A stretch of 64,000 nt of DNA from Agarophyton chilense (lineage: Eukaryota > Rhodophyta > Florideophyceae > Gracilariales > Gracilariaceae). Of the stretch, positions 40,346 to 52,000 are shown piece by piece (positions within the stretch are counted from its first letter, which is position 1; every line of letters starts with the position of its first letter). The position numbers and the translations under genes are program-made. The notes below the pieces were generated by a model, which saw nothing but the letters and a program-made list of their open reading frames with translations, did not search any database and was not told the DNA's origin. The DNA is taken from contig JARGXX010000068.1 in assembly GCA_030374765.1 (NCBI GenBank), forward strand, positions 4,092,001 to 4,156,000. The letters run 5' to 3'.

Positions 40346-41614
40346 TTATTCCTCTTGTAGCGATTTCTTTGGTACTTCATCCGTATTTAACTTCAAAGCA
40401 GGGAACCGGGATACCCGTCTTCCGTGGGTCTCTTGCAATGGCCTGACATTCTCACCCCCTTGCATTCGCAGTATCTCATTCACATCATCCTCAGATACGG
40501 GCATTCTGTGTGATAAAATTAGCCACTGCACTCCCTCAGTGCATGGAGGTGTTGTGAAAGACCCTGTGTATGCATATATATCAGATGTTTCGAAGCTTGG
40601 TATGACGTCACCCATGTCCAACGAAACAACTACTGAGACATCCTCGTCACCATGCGTGCGGAAGACCTTCAAAAAGTTAGAAAGCCAAGGTGCAGAACTT
40701 TCGGCTTTCTGCCCCAATACAGCCACATTTAAATACTTGGCTGCCTTGCGGTCTTTCTCGACCTTTTTCTCACTCTTCTGCCCTTCTACCTCTACCACAT
40801 CCTCTTCTATAAACTTTTGCTCTGTGTCGGTTTTCATCCTGTTTTCGTCCTTGTCGTCCTCCTCCTCCTCCCGTGGAACATATCCGTCACGACGCTCAAA
40901 ACAGAAATGCGTCTCTATTGCTCCTGACCATCCTCCGATTTCGTGCTCCGTCCTCCCAGCGTGGAAGTGGATTCTCTTCAGCAGGTAGGATGTATCTTCG
41001 GCATAGATGACAGCGGGAGATGGTGGAGATTTATAGATATCTAGGGGTGGGGCATCGCCAACAACAGGCGGTGGTGGAGGTATGTAAGGTTCTAACTGCA
41101 AAGAAGGCTGAGCTGCGTTTGGTAAAGGACGTAAACGACTTGCCAATTTTGCAGTTGTAGTTTGTAAACGCGGCCGATCCGAAGAGTTTGAGTCTTCCAG
41201 TACGGCAGTTTTGTAAGATAATGATATTGGAGATTGCATTACGCCTTTCTCAGCAGCTTGCCAGTCTGAAGAAAGCGTATGCCACACTGATGGACCATTA
41301 TCAGTGTCATAGCCCCATGACGGACGTTTTCCGCGTTTTGGAGAAGGTGGGTTCGATTGCGCTGTCGTCCCAGAAGTAGAGCTCTTCGCAGATGTACTGG
41401 GGCTTGATTCCTCTCCGATTGAACTGGCTGCTTCGGATAGCACCAAAGTTGTATTTAAGATGGTTGCGAGAAAGGTCCGACGTGAGAATCTGACTACGTT
41501 ACGATCTGGACAGGCCGAACAACGAGGACAGACGTAGGTACGCGATTCACATTTTAGATGAGTTGGAAAACATGGAGGGACAAAGGAAGCTTTCTCAAGG
41601 GGCATGTTGAGCAT
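40346..41614 (-). CDS. Alpha-type carbonic anhydrase, probably in the thylakoid lumen
   Basis: A 422-aa enzyme for CO2/bicarbonate interconversion. The alpha-CA marks are SWGYDTDNGPSVW (100-112), QSPIS (127-131), and the zinc ligands His 216, His 218 (KRIHFHAG) and His 236 (AIETHF). TEH lies between them, and YTGSFTTPPCTEGVQWLILS lies near the C-terminus. Two insertions are unusual: a Pro-rich loop (LEPYIPPPPPVVG) and a long Glu/Asp/Lys loop after the zinc site (EEEEDDKDENR). The N-terminus has a Cys-rich stretch, then FSRRTFLATILNTTLVLSEA, a double-Arg hydrophobic signal like those of lumen proteins. I chose the ATG at 41614; the frame continues upstream without an ATG, so an upstream exon is possible. 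Location is inference. Confidence 0.9.
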   Translation of the reverse strand: MLNMPLEKASFVPPCFPTHLKCESRTYVCPRCSACPDRNVVRFSRRTFLATILNTTLVLSEAASSIGEESSPSTSAKSSTSGTTAQSNPPSPKRGKRPSWGYDTDNGPSVWHTLSSDWQAAEKGVMQSPISLSYKTAVLEDSNSSDRPRLQTTTAKLASRLRPLPNAAQPSLQLEPYIPPPPPVVGDAPPLDIYKSPPSPAVIYAEDTSYLLKRIHFHAGRTEHEIGGWSGAIETHFCFERRDGYVPREEEEDDKDENRMKTDTEQKFIEEDVVEVEGQKSEKKVEKDRKAAKYLNVAVLGQKAESSAPWLSNFLKVFRTHGDEDVSVVVSLDMGDVIPSFETSDIYAYTGSFTTPPCTEGVQWLILSHRMPVSEDDVNEILRMQGGENVRPLQETHGRRVSRFPALKLNTDEVPKKSLQEE

Positions 41615-42935
41615 GAAAAAAGACGCGGAGTTCTTCTGTTTGTACGCTGAGGGAGTGGGAATAGAGGGGAGATAAGATTTGAATCTCCTCGAGGATTGTC
41701 TTCGTAGATCAAGGCTCACAGAGTTCGGCGGTTCAAAATAAGCTGCTGTACAGTACGAGCACAGAATTGCACATCGCTCATTGGCCAGGGTTTCATTTTG
41801 AAGATATCCCAGCAACGGTTTGAGGTCTCCAAATTCTATCCAGTTTGTTTTGATTTCTCTGTTTGAGATACCGTGGGTAAATTGTTTGCTTAACGCGGAG
41901 GGTCAAGCTTTGGAACCTACCAACAATAAAGGCTTCCATCAATACCGTACCAACAACTAAAAATTATGTCTTCCTTCTCTTGACTGCTATATCGTACACA
42001 GCTTTTGTTTGCCGATTAGGTGAGAGAAAAGTTTCTTCAAGTAAAACGCATTTAACACGAGGATAGAAACATGTCAATACACTCTTCAAAGAAATAGAGA
42101 ATATGGAAAGAAGGAGAGCAAGTTTTTCTCCTTCTTTCGCTTTCCAATTCCTTTCACATTTTATAGTCCCGCTGTTTTTCCTGCTTCATCCAGTTCTGCA
42201 TAGCACACTCTATACTCAGTAGATGTTGTTTATTTATCCTAGAGTGCATTCGTGAAGAACGTATTGTACATCGCAGGTGCACGCTTTCTCCCAATAGGTA
42301 CTCCTGAAAAAAAATGAAAATTCCTCTTCACATCAGAAAGTATGAGTATCTCATGGTCTGCCGAGGTGATGCAGTCTTTTGACGCTCGAACCTTCAAAAA
42401 TAGAGACGCACTTCAGAATCTAAAGTGAGTCTTTATCGCACTTGTAAAGAATTCAATGACAGGAATCAAATGTCACAACTGCGAGCTCTTGCTCGAAAAA
42501 CAATCGATGCTCTGCTTACCATCAGGAATGTTTCCAAAAGGAAAAGTTCCGCAAACTGCCTTCTGTTACAATAATGGTACCAAAATCGTACTCGAATATC
42601 ACGAAGAATACTATTTTGGGCACAGAATAGTGGCGCATATGGGAGCTAGGGTGAAAGAAAATAGTGATGGATAGCGATGTAACTTGGTATGTTCCCCAAA
42701 AAGGGCTGGTTTGTATGATCTGTAGAAGCTCTGTTTCCAGAATCGGTACTCACTTGCCATTTTCCGCGTTGACTTCGGGATTGGTTCAGAGAGAGATTCC
42801 ATGAGTTTTACATTCTCACAGAACGATTTACAAGCCCCGTCAGTATGTTTCGAGAACCAGTTCTGGGCTACAAGCTCATCATTTCACATCTCTCATACCT
42901 AACTGTGCCTCTCTAACTAACATCTGACAATCATA
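41615..42935. other. 1.3-kb spacer
   Basis: AT-rich, with only short frames (72 codons at 42456-42674, with CHNC but no family). I see no supportable gene. Confidence 0.5.
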
Positions 42936-45900
42936 ATGCACATATTCGTCTCTCTTTCAGTCGTTTTGGTCGTATGGTGCGCCTGTGTACTATCATCGAT
43001 GGCGGCTCAAGTTATTTCAAACGACGGGTTGACCGAGCCCCAAACCAATCGTATCAGCACGTTTATGAGTTCTGGGCCCCATCGCGCTATGTTTGGGCAA
43101 GCAGCAGTCACTCCTGCTCCTGCGGCTGCATACAATCCTGGCATACATCCCCGAATACTCTTCGACCAAGCAGGATGGGAACAACTTCTCGAACGTTATT
43201 CGAACGAGGACAGTTTTGACTTGAAGACATCCTGGTCCCGTTTTTCCCGCAGAACTTCATTGCATCTGGCAGAATCGAACCCCATTCTGAAGAAATTGGT
43301 GCAGATGGAACGGAACGGTGAAACTGGAGCATATGATGGCACTGAAGACTTCCAATCGGCATCAGGCAGACAGTCAGATGCGCTTCAAGATTTGGCAAGT
43401 CACGCTATGAACATGTCAGAAGGGTGCTCCCAAAGTTTCTTTGTGTGTGCCGTATGGGCTGGTGTAAACGAGAGGGTCACAAAGGAGCGCGGTGAGAAGG
43501 AGTCATTTATGAAGACAAGTGTTGACGACTGAGTCAAAGCTTCTGTCGCGTGGGCTAAAGTGTTGCTCGCCCATCGGGTAGTTAATTGTGCTGGCAAATG
43601 CCCAACGGGAGAAGCCGGCGCTCGAGCGTTTTTGTGGGACGAACACAAATGGTTCCAAGTGCAAAACGATTGGTACTCTACTGGTGCCGCTCTGTCGCTT
43701 ATCCTTGATGTTCTTTATGATCGCTTCTCGGAAGGAGAACGGCGATTGGTTACGAGCGCTTTGGCTATGCTTATGTTAAAACAAACCTCATGGGGAACAG
43801 CTGTGGAAAGCTCCCGAAACTCGCCAAACGCTGCACAACACCCGCATCGCATCTTTAGCAATTGGGCCTTGTATCATGGGCATCTGTACATTGCCAACCT
43901 GGTGCTAGAAGGAGAACGTAACTTTGATGCGTATGCCTCTGCAGTTCTATCTTCTGGCGGCGACAGTGGGTTCAATACAGGGCTTGATAAGCGCTTCACG
44001 GCATTGATTCGGGCCTATATGACCCATGCAGCATATCCAGATGGTGCTACATTTGAGGATGCATACACTAACCTCATCGCGCTTCGAGAGGGATCACTTG
44101 CTCTCGTTGCGGCTGAACGCAGGGGACTGGGTATGATTGACACGGACAGATTTCGCTATTTGATCCACAACGTGGCGCAGATGATGGAGCCTTGACAATG
44201 TGCACGAATAGTGGGTCATTCATCTGGCGGTAGTATCTCGTATCCTGCCTGGGCAGCTCTTTTCAAGTATGCTTATCCTGATGGCGCATTGCCGGTGGTT
44301 TGGAAACAGAGGATGAGAAATCATTTCAAGAACAATAACTCTTGTCGTATCCAATAGGTCCAGAACGTCATGCACGTTACCGTTCTTGGGCTAGAACATG
44401 GCACGTCTACGTACGCTGAATCACCGCAGGGTTTAGAGGGGGATTACCTTCAACACTTTCCGCTGTCCTACTTTAGCCAGCGTCGCTGACTCGTCATCAC
44501 GAGAAGCAGTAAGGCGGAGAGCACACTTTACTTCCACTTTGACGCTCGTCCTGATGCCTTTTTCCCTGTTCATGACAATGCTGATCGCGAAATTTTCACC
44601 CTAACGGCGTTCAAGACAGCTTGGGTCGACGATTACATCTGGAGTCACAATATCGACTCCAGGAAGCATTCTCTCCTGTACATTGACGGTCAAGCCCAGG
44701 ATGCCAAGGCCCCATCGGTACACATGGTTCGGGTGGAAGATATCGGTGCGCAGGTGATGCAGTGGCCAATTTCACTTATGCATACAACGTAGAATGGGCA
44801 AGAAATTGGCCGTACAACAAGCCACCGACAGCTCCAGTGACTGTGTATAACGAAGATGGGACATTGAGATGTTGTCAATGCAAAAATGTCTTAGCAGTCG
44901 TACCTTCCTTGTGGAGGCCATGCACACAGCTCTTGCCTTTACTTATATCGTAGCGTCGTCGCACAACTCGTTCGATGGTTCTAGAGGCCGACTGTTGTCC
45001 TGCAGTATCGGAAAGACTAATCGATAATCGATAACCCAGTCTTTGTCAATACAACATGATGTTTGGCCTACTGATAACATGAGACAAGTGGGAAAGGTTT
45101 TCCACAAGGCGGAATATGGACATCCACACGATTTCGGATGGCCCATCGAGGACGACGGCGCAGATTAAGGATTCACTCACGACGAGTTCAACATGCACGG
45201 GGACGCAAACGTAGGGTTCCGTGGGATGTGGACTTGGAAACGGGACTATCGCGAAACTAAACTCACGTGGATGGTGCGGTCTGTCGTCCTGAACCGGGCG
45301 GCAGATGGGCCGGGCTTCTTTATGGTAGTTGACTCGGCAAGACTGTCTGGAACTGCTGTCAAAAATAAGTTTGAATCATACGTCGCTCTCGGAGACAAGG
45401 TGCAAGTTGAAACCGAATCCTCCAGTTGTGAAAGAAATCGCTGCAGGATTGTCTTGGTCGATGATGGCATTGCCCAGATGGATGTACATGTTCTGTCTGT
45501 TGGGCGGTCAATAACGTATCGAACGGAGGTATTCAACAGCGATAAGCAACATACGAGACTCATCATTCGAAGCGATAACGATCAAGAAGACACCATCTGG
45601 ATGTCATTTCACCCTCACTTGGGTGAAGCGGGGCGCTTTTCAATGGATCAGGTATCATCTGAGCACCTCAAAGTGGTTTATGACAGTAAAGAGTTCTACT
45701 ATGAAGTTGATACCGAAACGCACGGTGTGAGACAGATCAGCGAAGTGGAATATGGGGCACAGAAAGCTTCTGAATCTGTATCGCCGATCCCTTCACCAAG
45801 TCGTATGACGTCGATGTCCCCATCACTTTCTGCCTCCGCAAGTCCAACCCCTTCTCCTTCACAGAAGCCGTCCACCGCACCATCGGCATCCACCAGCCGC

Positions 45901-46047
45901 ACGCCGTCTGCATCAAGTTTGGTCTCACGAACTGTTTCCAGTTCGAAAGGGCCGAAGCAAAAAGCCTGGAGACCCAAGTGGTGGCAACGCCAGAGGTGGT
46001 GGCGAAGGAACTGGTGGAGACGCAACATGCGCAAGGGGTCTAGTTAG
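42936..46047 (+). pseudogene. Decayed secreted heparinase II/III-like gene
   Basis: The plus strand codes for a signal peptide (MHIFVSLSVVLVVWCACVLS), then HPRILFDQAGWEQLLER, NDWYSTGAALSLILDVLYD and HSSGGSISYPAWAALF. These resemble the helical barrel of heparinase II/III-type polysaccharide lyases and dermatan-sulfate epimerases. A beta-rich C-terminal part (FNMHGDANVGFRGMWTWK onward) follows. The end is a Ser/Pro/Thr linker and a Trp/Arg-rich tail (KWWQRQRWWRRNWWRR). One frame is interrupted by TGA at 43530, TGA at 44193, TAG at 44355 and TGA at 44487. The frame shifts near 44750 and again before a TAA at 45166. All four early stops could be Trp codons altered by G-to-A. The gene is dead or at best expresses fragments. 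The substrate cannot be told; an algal sulfated wall polysaccharide is plausible. Confidence 0.72.
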
Positions 46048-47283
46048 CTCTCTCTATTAACATACCAACTAATTGACTTGATGTACAGGTGAACAATTAG
46101 ACATTGCTCATAGTGTACGAGACTAACTTTATTTGGTTGCAACAACAGTGTGGGATTGATGTAAAACATAGCTCAACTGGCCCGTTTTGAACAAAGTCGT
46201 CGGTTGAAAATGAGAAAATGATCAACCCTGGCTATAGGAAAACCCGGAGCACTTGCAAGCAATGAACCGCGGAGAGGCCAAGCTCAAGACATATTTATCT
46301 CACAAACCATGCCCCTCCCTGTTAGTACTGCTTAACCAGTGCAAACGATTTGGAGTAGAGCGTCAGTGTCCGTAGACAAAAATGTATGGAACTGGGGGCC
46401 GTCACTGGGACAGTTTGGAGTGTCCGTGGTGTTTACGGCCTACTACATACATACCATCAACTGTCTGCAATTAGAATGCTGGGCTTCAACAAGCAAAGAA
46501 TCTACCCAACGTACCAGAGAGCCCGGGATGGAATTCACACATCGAGCACAAGAGCAGGGGCAGCATGTTCTACAAAAATTCAGAAGAGCCAGACTTTGGG
46601 AGATGGACGAATATGGGTTGCGAGCAGGACAGCATCTATCCAGATACCCTCTGGTACCAAAGATACAAAGCGGCACACGGAGGTACAATTACACCTCTAT
46701 CGAGTTTCAAGTTCACTGTCGTAGGAAACCGCTATCTAACCTTGAAAGTACCGTGAGGTTTCCGCGAAAGATTTTTTTGTGTCTGCAGTGAAGGCTAGCA
46801 CTGCTAACTCTGCAGGGTCGTGCGGTTGGGCGCAAGAATTCGTTGCTACAAATGTTTCAAGCAACACAACACAACAAAACAAAACACAGGGAACTATGAC
46901 CAAGATGCAGCTACGTGCTGAATTCCGGACGCGCTCACAGTTTTTCTTCTCGAGCGGCTGTATGGCTCATTGTAAGTTGGAGGGAGAAGATGCCAGGGCA
47001 GCAACAAAGAACCACTTACGAGGCGAAACGGAGGCAGAACAGCAATGACGCTTTCCGTTGGAGCACGATGGCACTGAGCGCAACAAGTTTATCAAATCAA
47101 ATCTGGAACGTGACATTTCCGGCAGGGCAACGCCGTGTCACGAAGAGCCCAGCCAGGCCACCAACGGCGGGTCAGCAACGCTCACGATTGGTCTAAACTA
47201 CGGTTAATGTTCTTTCTTAGTGGAGGTTAGAAAACGATATTACAATGAGGCTAAGCAGGCAATTATTACACCGGAGGCGGTCC
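46048..47283. other. Spacer with a possible protein-coding fragment
   Basis: Around 46523-46757 a plus-strand frame reads like real protein (FYKNSEEPDFGRWTNMGC, then KFTVVGNRYLTLKVP and a stop). It has no start and no family that I recognise. It may be the tail of a decayed gene next to the heparinase relic. The rest (46760-47283) shows nothing. Confidence 0.3.
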
Positions 47284-48651
47284 TCAACTCTTCCGCCCGA
47301 ACTTGACACAAAATTCGCCCAGAAACGACACGAATGCTTTCACGTCCTTCTTCACGCTGGAAACCCCGACTGACACGCGTAAACAGCCTAAACCCCCCGT
47401 GCAATTGTATGCGCTTTCTCCGCTCCGGACACACTCAACCACAGACAGAGGGTCAATGTCAAATACCCGTTCCGCACATCCCGGGTTACAAAAACATCCA
47501 GCGCGAATGGCAAATCCCTTTCGCCCAGCCTCTTTCTCAATCAAATGACAGTCCATGCGCCTTCCACCATCGTCCAACACGTCCAGCGCAACCGTCCCAC
47601 CGCGGTTGCCCTGGTCGTGCAAACCAGGCCCATAAACCACACTCATCCTGCGCCCATTTGCATATCGCATGCGATGCAAAGAATGTAGTAGCAGGTGCGT
47701 CAGGGAAGCCACATGTTTTGTGATGTTATTCATGCCAATCTTTGAAAGAAAGCGTATCCCATTCACGATTGCAGGGAATGCAAGAAAGTCGACCGTTCCG
47801 TCTTGAAAAGCGTCTGCGCCGTCGTGCAAAACGTGTAGATCGGCTGACACTGATACGAACTTCACTGTTCCACCAGCGAACCATTGTTTACGCAGCATTT
47901 GCATGGCATCCTTGCGGACAACCAGAGCGCCAATGCCGGTCGGATATCCAAACATCTTATAAAATGACAACGGAACAAAGTCAGCATTCACGGCAGAAAG
48001 GTCCAGTGAAGAAGTAGGGACATAAGCGGCCGCATCCAAAAGTACGCGCACATTCCGACTCTTTGCATATTCAACCAAGCTAAGGTCGTGTCGAACGCCA
48101 GAAAAGTTGGACTGCGCCGGATACGCTAGCAAACTAGCACCACCCTCTCTTTTCTTTATGTACTCGTGCGGCTGCGCAAGATTGAGGCGCGTATCGAGCG
48201 GTAACACAACCGTCTTTCCGCCGGAGTGACGCACAGATTCTCTCAGAGCCAGAACCGAGTTATGATTGTCCGCCGACATGTAAAGAGAGGAGCTCGAAGA
48301 GAACGGGAACGTTTGTGCCACCAAATGAATGGCAGCCGAAGCATTTGCGGTAAATATCACCTCATGCTCCTTTGCATGGAAGAAGCGCAACACAGCGCTG
48401 CGCGCGCGTTCAAGGGCAGCAGTAGCGTCTGTGGAAGGCGAAGAAGCCGAGTGCGGATTAGCGTAGACATGCGTAGAAAGAAGCTCGGCATGCTTCAACG
48501 GCAGTTCACGGGGAACGGGACAAGCACCAGTATGATCCAAGTAGACGACGTTGGAGCGGTCTAGTTGCGCAAAGTGCTTGCGCCGCACACGCATAAAAGA
48601 ATCGTTCATGGAGGAAATGGGTAAGAGGCAACCAAGAACTGACCGGGACAT
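47284..48651 (-). CDS. Class V aminotransferase of the molybdenum-cofactor sulfurase type (no MOSC domain)
   Basis: A 455-aa PLP enzyme. Visible marks are NVVYLDHTGACPVP near the start, FTANASAAIHLVAQ, and DNHNSVLALRE. The PLP Lys lies in VPLSFYKMFGYPTGIGALV. The sulfur-carrying Cys region is AGCFCNPGCAER, close to the GCFCNPGAC signature of MOCOS/ABA3. Typical MOCOS proteins continue into a MOSC domain of several hundred residues. This one stops after the aminotransferase fold, so it could sulfurate another acceptor or work with a separate MOSC protein. The ATG at 48651 is taken; one at 48609 (MNDSF) would remove 14 residues. No intron is needed. The family is clear, the exact reaction is inference. 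Confidence 0.85.
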   Translation of the reverse strand: MSRSVLGCLLPISSMNDSFMRVRRKHFAQLDRSNVVYLDHTGACPVPRELPLKHAELLSTHVYANPHSASSPSTDATAALERARSAVLRFFHAKEHEVIFTANASAAIHLVAQTFPFSSSSSLYMSADNHNSVLALRESVRHSGGKTVVLPLDTRLNLAQPHEYIKKREGGASLLAYPAQSNFSGVRHDLSLVEYAKSRNVRVLLDAAAYVPTSSLDLSAVNADFVPLSFYKMFGYPTGIGALVVRKDAMQMLRKQWFAGGTVKFVSVSADLHVLHDGADAFQDGTVDFLAFPAIVNGIRFLSKIGMNNITKHVASLTHLLLHSLHRMRYANGRRMSVVYGPGLHDQGNRGGTVALDVLDDGGRRMDCHLIEKEAGRKGFAIRAGCFCNPGCAERVFDIDPLSVVECVRSGESAYNCTGGLGCLRVSVGVSSVKKDVKAFVSFLGEFCVKFGRKS

Positions 48652-49018
48652 AGAAGAGAAACGAAAGCCGGGAAGCACAAATCGGACGATGGGGGAGGGC
48701 GCACAGCAGCACGGTGCCGCGCCTTTATGCGTGCAGGCAGCGCACACAGAAGCTGTTGCAGCTCCCCTTCAGCGCTAGTCGACGCCACGCCACGTGCGCA
48801 TGGCGGTTCGAGAGCATGCGCGGCGCGTGTCAAGCGCGTGGACGCGCGCCATTATGATTGCCAGCTGCCAGCGCGAGCGCTGATTGCTCACGTGCTGATT
48901 GCGCTCAGTCCTCTTTTTTGCCTGCATCATGCGCGTAAGCAGAGCAAATCTCCCAGCCCACAGCGCCGCTGCTATGTCGTTGTGTCATGTCATCCGTGAC
49001 AAGCCAGCTCTTCCCCCT
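48652..49018. other. Spacer between the MOCOS-like gene and SMC5
   Basis: 367 bases, GC-rich, holding the MOCOS-like promoter and the SMC5 3' end. No gene or clear motif seen. Confidence 0.5.
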
Positions 49019-52000
49019 TCACACAACCGCAGCCGCAATCTCCTCCCCCCGCACCATGCCATTGAACAGGATGTGTGTCTTCGTCTGCGACTTGAGCCGC
49101 ATGTTCAGCTGCAATTTCGGAGAAATTACAAAGCTTTGGCTCGCGCCCTCCTTCTCCGCGTCCTCGAACATCATCGTCATGATCCTCATCTCGTTCTTCG
49201 GGTCCAGCCCCTGATTCAGCTCGTCCACAAACACAAACGGTGGTACACGCCCGTCCTCCACCACCAGCGAGAAACAGAATAGCATAGTGCAGCACATCTT
49301 CTCGCCCCCACTGTTCGCGCTAGCGCTTACAGCTCGGAGTTTCACGTCTTCTCGGTACGACACCAGGATCTGCAGAGCCAGGTCACACAGTTTTTCACTC
49401 TGTCCGTTCACTAGCTCTAGGTCTCCCGAACAGCCTAGTCTTCTGTACAGCGCCGAGAACTTAGCGCGCATTTTCTCAACACCGCCGTCTAACCATGCCA
49501 AGAAGTCCTTCTTCTCCTTCGACAGCCGGTCTTTCTGTGCACCATATCGCTCTTTCCGTTCTCTCATCTCCGTCTCGAGAGCCGTGATTTTCTGTTGTCG
49601 TTCTTCAAAAGTTCGAACGATGCGATCCCCCCCTGTTTCCAGCCCCTGTGCCTTCCCTTCCATCTGCGCAATCTTCTCCTCCAGCTCGGACGGGTCAACC
49701 TGATGTAGCTTGTTCAGCTCCTCTCCATACTCGTTCCAATCTGCATCGGTAATCACACCCTTCGCCCTTTCCACCTTCTTTTTGTACTCAGCTTTGCACG
49801 CCTTTTCTTGAACTCTCTTTTCTTTGTAGGCAGTTTCCATTGTCCGAATTTCTTGGAGGCTGCTTTCGTGCTTCTCCTGCTCTATCGCCAAATCTCTGGC
49901 CGCACAACTCACGTCAATAATCGCATCATCCATGCGCCCGATTGACTCGACCTGAGCTTCCAAAGCATCGGTCATGCGCACAGCTAAGTCTACAACTTCA
50001 TCTTGCAACCCTCGCATTTGCACAATCACCCTTTTCTTCAACCTATCCGCGTCGTGATTTCGCGAACGTTCTTCTGCCTGCTTCACTTGTCGCTCGAAGG
50101 CGCTAACCAGATCCTCAATTCGCTTTGCCTGAGACTTTCTCTGTTCTTTTTCCCTCCTTTCTGCCTCCAAGTCGCGCTTGATCTGTTCGAGTTCCTTTAT
50201 CCGTTGCATGGATTCCCTAACTTTTTGGCCCGCGCTTTCCAGTTTTCCCTCCTCTTCACGAATCTGGTTGATCAACTCCTGTCTCTTTTGCTGCTGGGCA
50301 AACAGACTCTCTGAGAAGAACTGGCCCTTCTGATTCTCGAAAGAGTTGTCCATGCTCAGATTCCGCACGTTCCTATCGTACCGAGATCTAATCACATTTA
50401 ACCGTGCCTGGGGGGTATACCAAGCATTAATGCCGTCCTCCCATTTCAAGGCATCGATGCTACGTTGAGTCGCACTTAGTTCGGTACCCACGTGCACATT
50501 GTGCAAATTCAGCTGCGCGTTGAGAGCAGCCCGAACCGCCGCAGGAGCGTTGTAAATATTGCTGACCACGTCTGCTATTCCCATCGATCGCAAATTGTCG
50601 TCGACCGGACGAGCAGGAACTTGATGTTGAATGGCATACATATCTGGCTCATCGTCAGCAGTTGTTGGGGCAGTGAATACATGTGGTCTAAACCCAAGAG
50701 TCTTGCTACACTCTTCGAGCAATACGTTGGCATCTCTCATGGACTCTGTCACAAATGCCGTGATGAAGAAGTCACCCCGCATCAGATGCTCCATTATGCG
50801 AGCATGATAGTCACTGGATACTTCTATTTCAGCACCCACAGGACCGTAGACACGTCCGTGAAAAGCACGACCCTGAATCATATTGTGCAGCAAGTCGGCA
50901 CATTTATCAAGAGGTTTTCGCTTCCACCTCGTTAAGTGGTTTATACGGGTATGCCGCACGTCCGCAATCTGCTGGAGTTGGTGGTTTGCAATCTTTATGT
51001 TTCTTGAAGAGTTGGATCGTTCTCGGTCGTAAGAGGCACTCGTGTTGTGTAGTCGTGAAATGTCATCTCGAACATCACACCTTTTTTCGTCAATCTCCTT
51101 AATCTTACTGTCCAAGAGAGGGATTTTTACATCGCCAATCTGTTGTCTTTCATGGACTGCCTTTTGATGCTTGGTTTTTGCCAATGCAATGGCCTTTTGT
51201 AGTTGCTCAGACCTGTGTTCCACATCCTTGTATTCGCTGTACTTGGAACGCAATTCGGTGTTCCTTGTTTCTACGTTTTGATTGAGTTTGGTGAGCGGTA
51301 CATGACTTGATTTAGACGCCTCTTTCGCAGACTTAAACGTTCTTTTTGCAGCATCGAGAACCTGCTCTTTTGCATTGATAGGCCCTGCAGAGGCGTCGCT
51401 CAATTGTTGCTTCAGTTGGTTGATGTTCGCTTCCATTTGTTTTCTTTCTCTTAGCAATGCAGCATATTGCTCCCTAGCAAGCTCTTCCTCGGCGCACAAC
51501 ATGTACCTTCTGTAAAGGTCCAGTTTCTTCCTTACAAGTTGTTGCTGTCGAAATGCAGCAACTTCTTCTGCATTGGCCTCTTGCTGCTCACGAAGGGTTT
51601 GAATCCGTTCTTGCAAGCCGGAAAGATCCTGATCAGCATGAGAGATTTGCTTGTCAACCGTTTTCAATCGTTCGTACAAATTGGCCTTCTCCGAGCCGCC
51701 CAGCGCACGAATAGTAATGTCCAATAACTCATGCGGCTGCAAATTGACAAACTCTGCAATCTTTTCTTGTGGCATGAATTGACTGAGATTGTCAAGTTGA
51801 ATGTCATAACGGTGGCAAACATCAGAAATAATCTTGGACATGGAGCATTTAGTTCCATCGAGAAAGAATTCATTGCGTCCATCTGTGTCGAAGCTGCGAC
51901 GCACCTGGCGAACGCCCGACGAAACGGAATCATCAAAAACAAGAGCGGTGATGCAGGCCTGTTGGGTTCCGTGTTTGACAAAACCGCCCAGATCAGTGCT

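Noticed and set aside
43263-43285. Sequence resembling a tRNA T-loop (ATCGAACCCC)
   Set aside because: No acceptor stem or anticodon arm can be placed around it, and it lies inside the heparinase-like relic.
42936-44195. TGA as selenocysteine or reassigned Trp in the heparinase-like gene
   Set aside because: The same gene also has TAG, TAA and frame shifts. Neighbouring intact genes use TGG for Trp and stop normally, so decay is the simpler reading.
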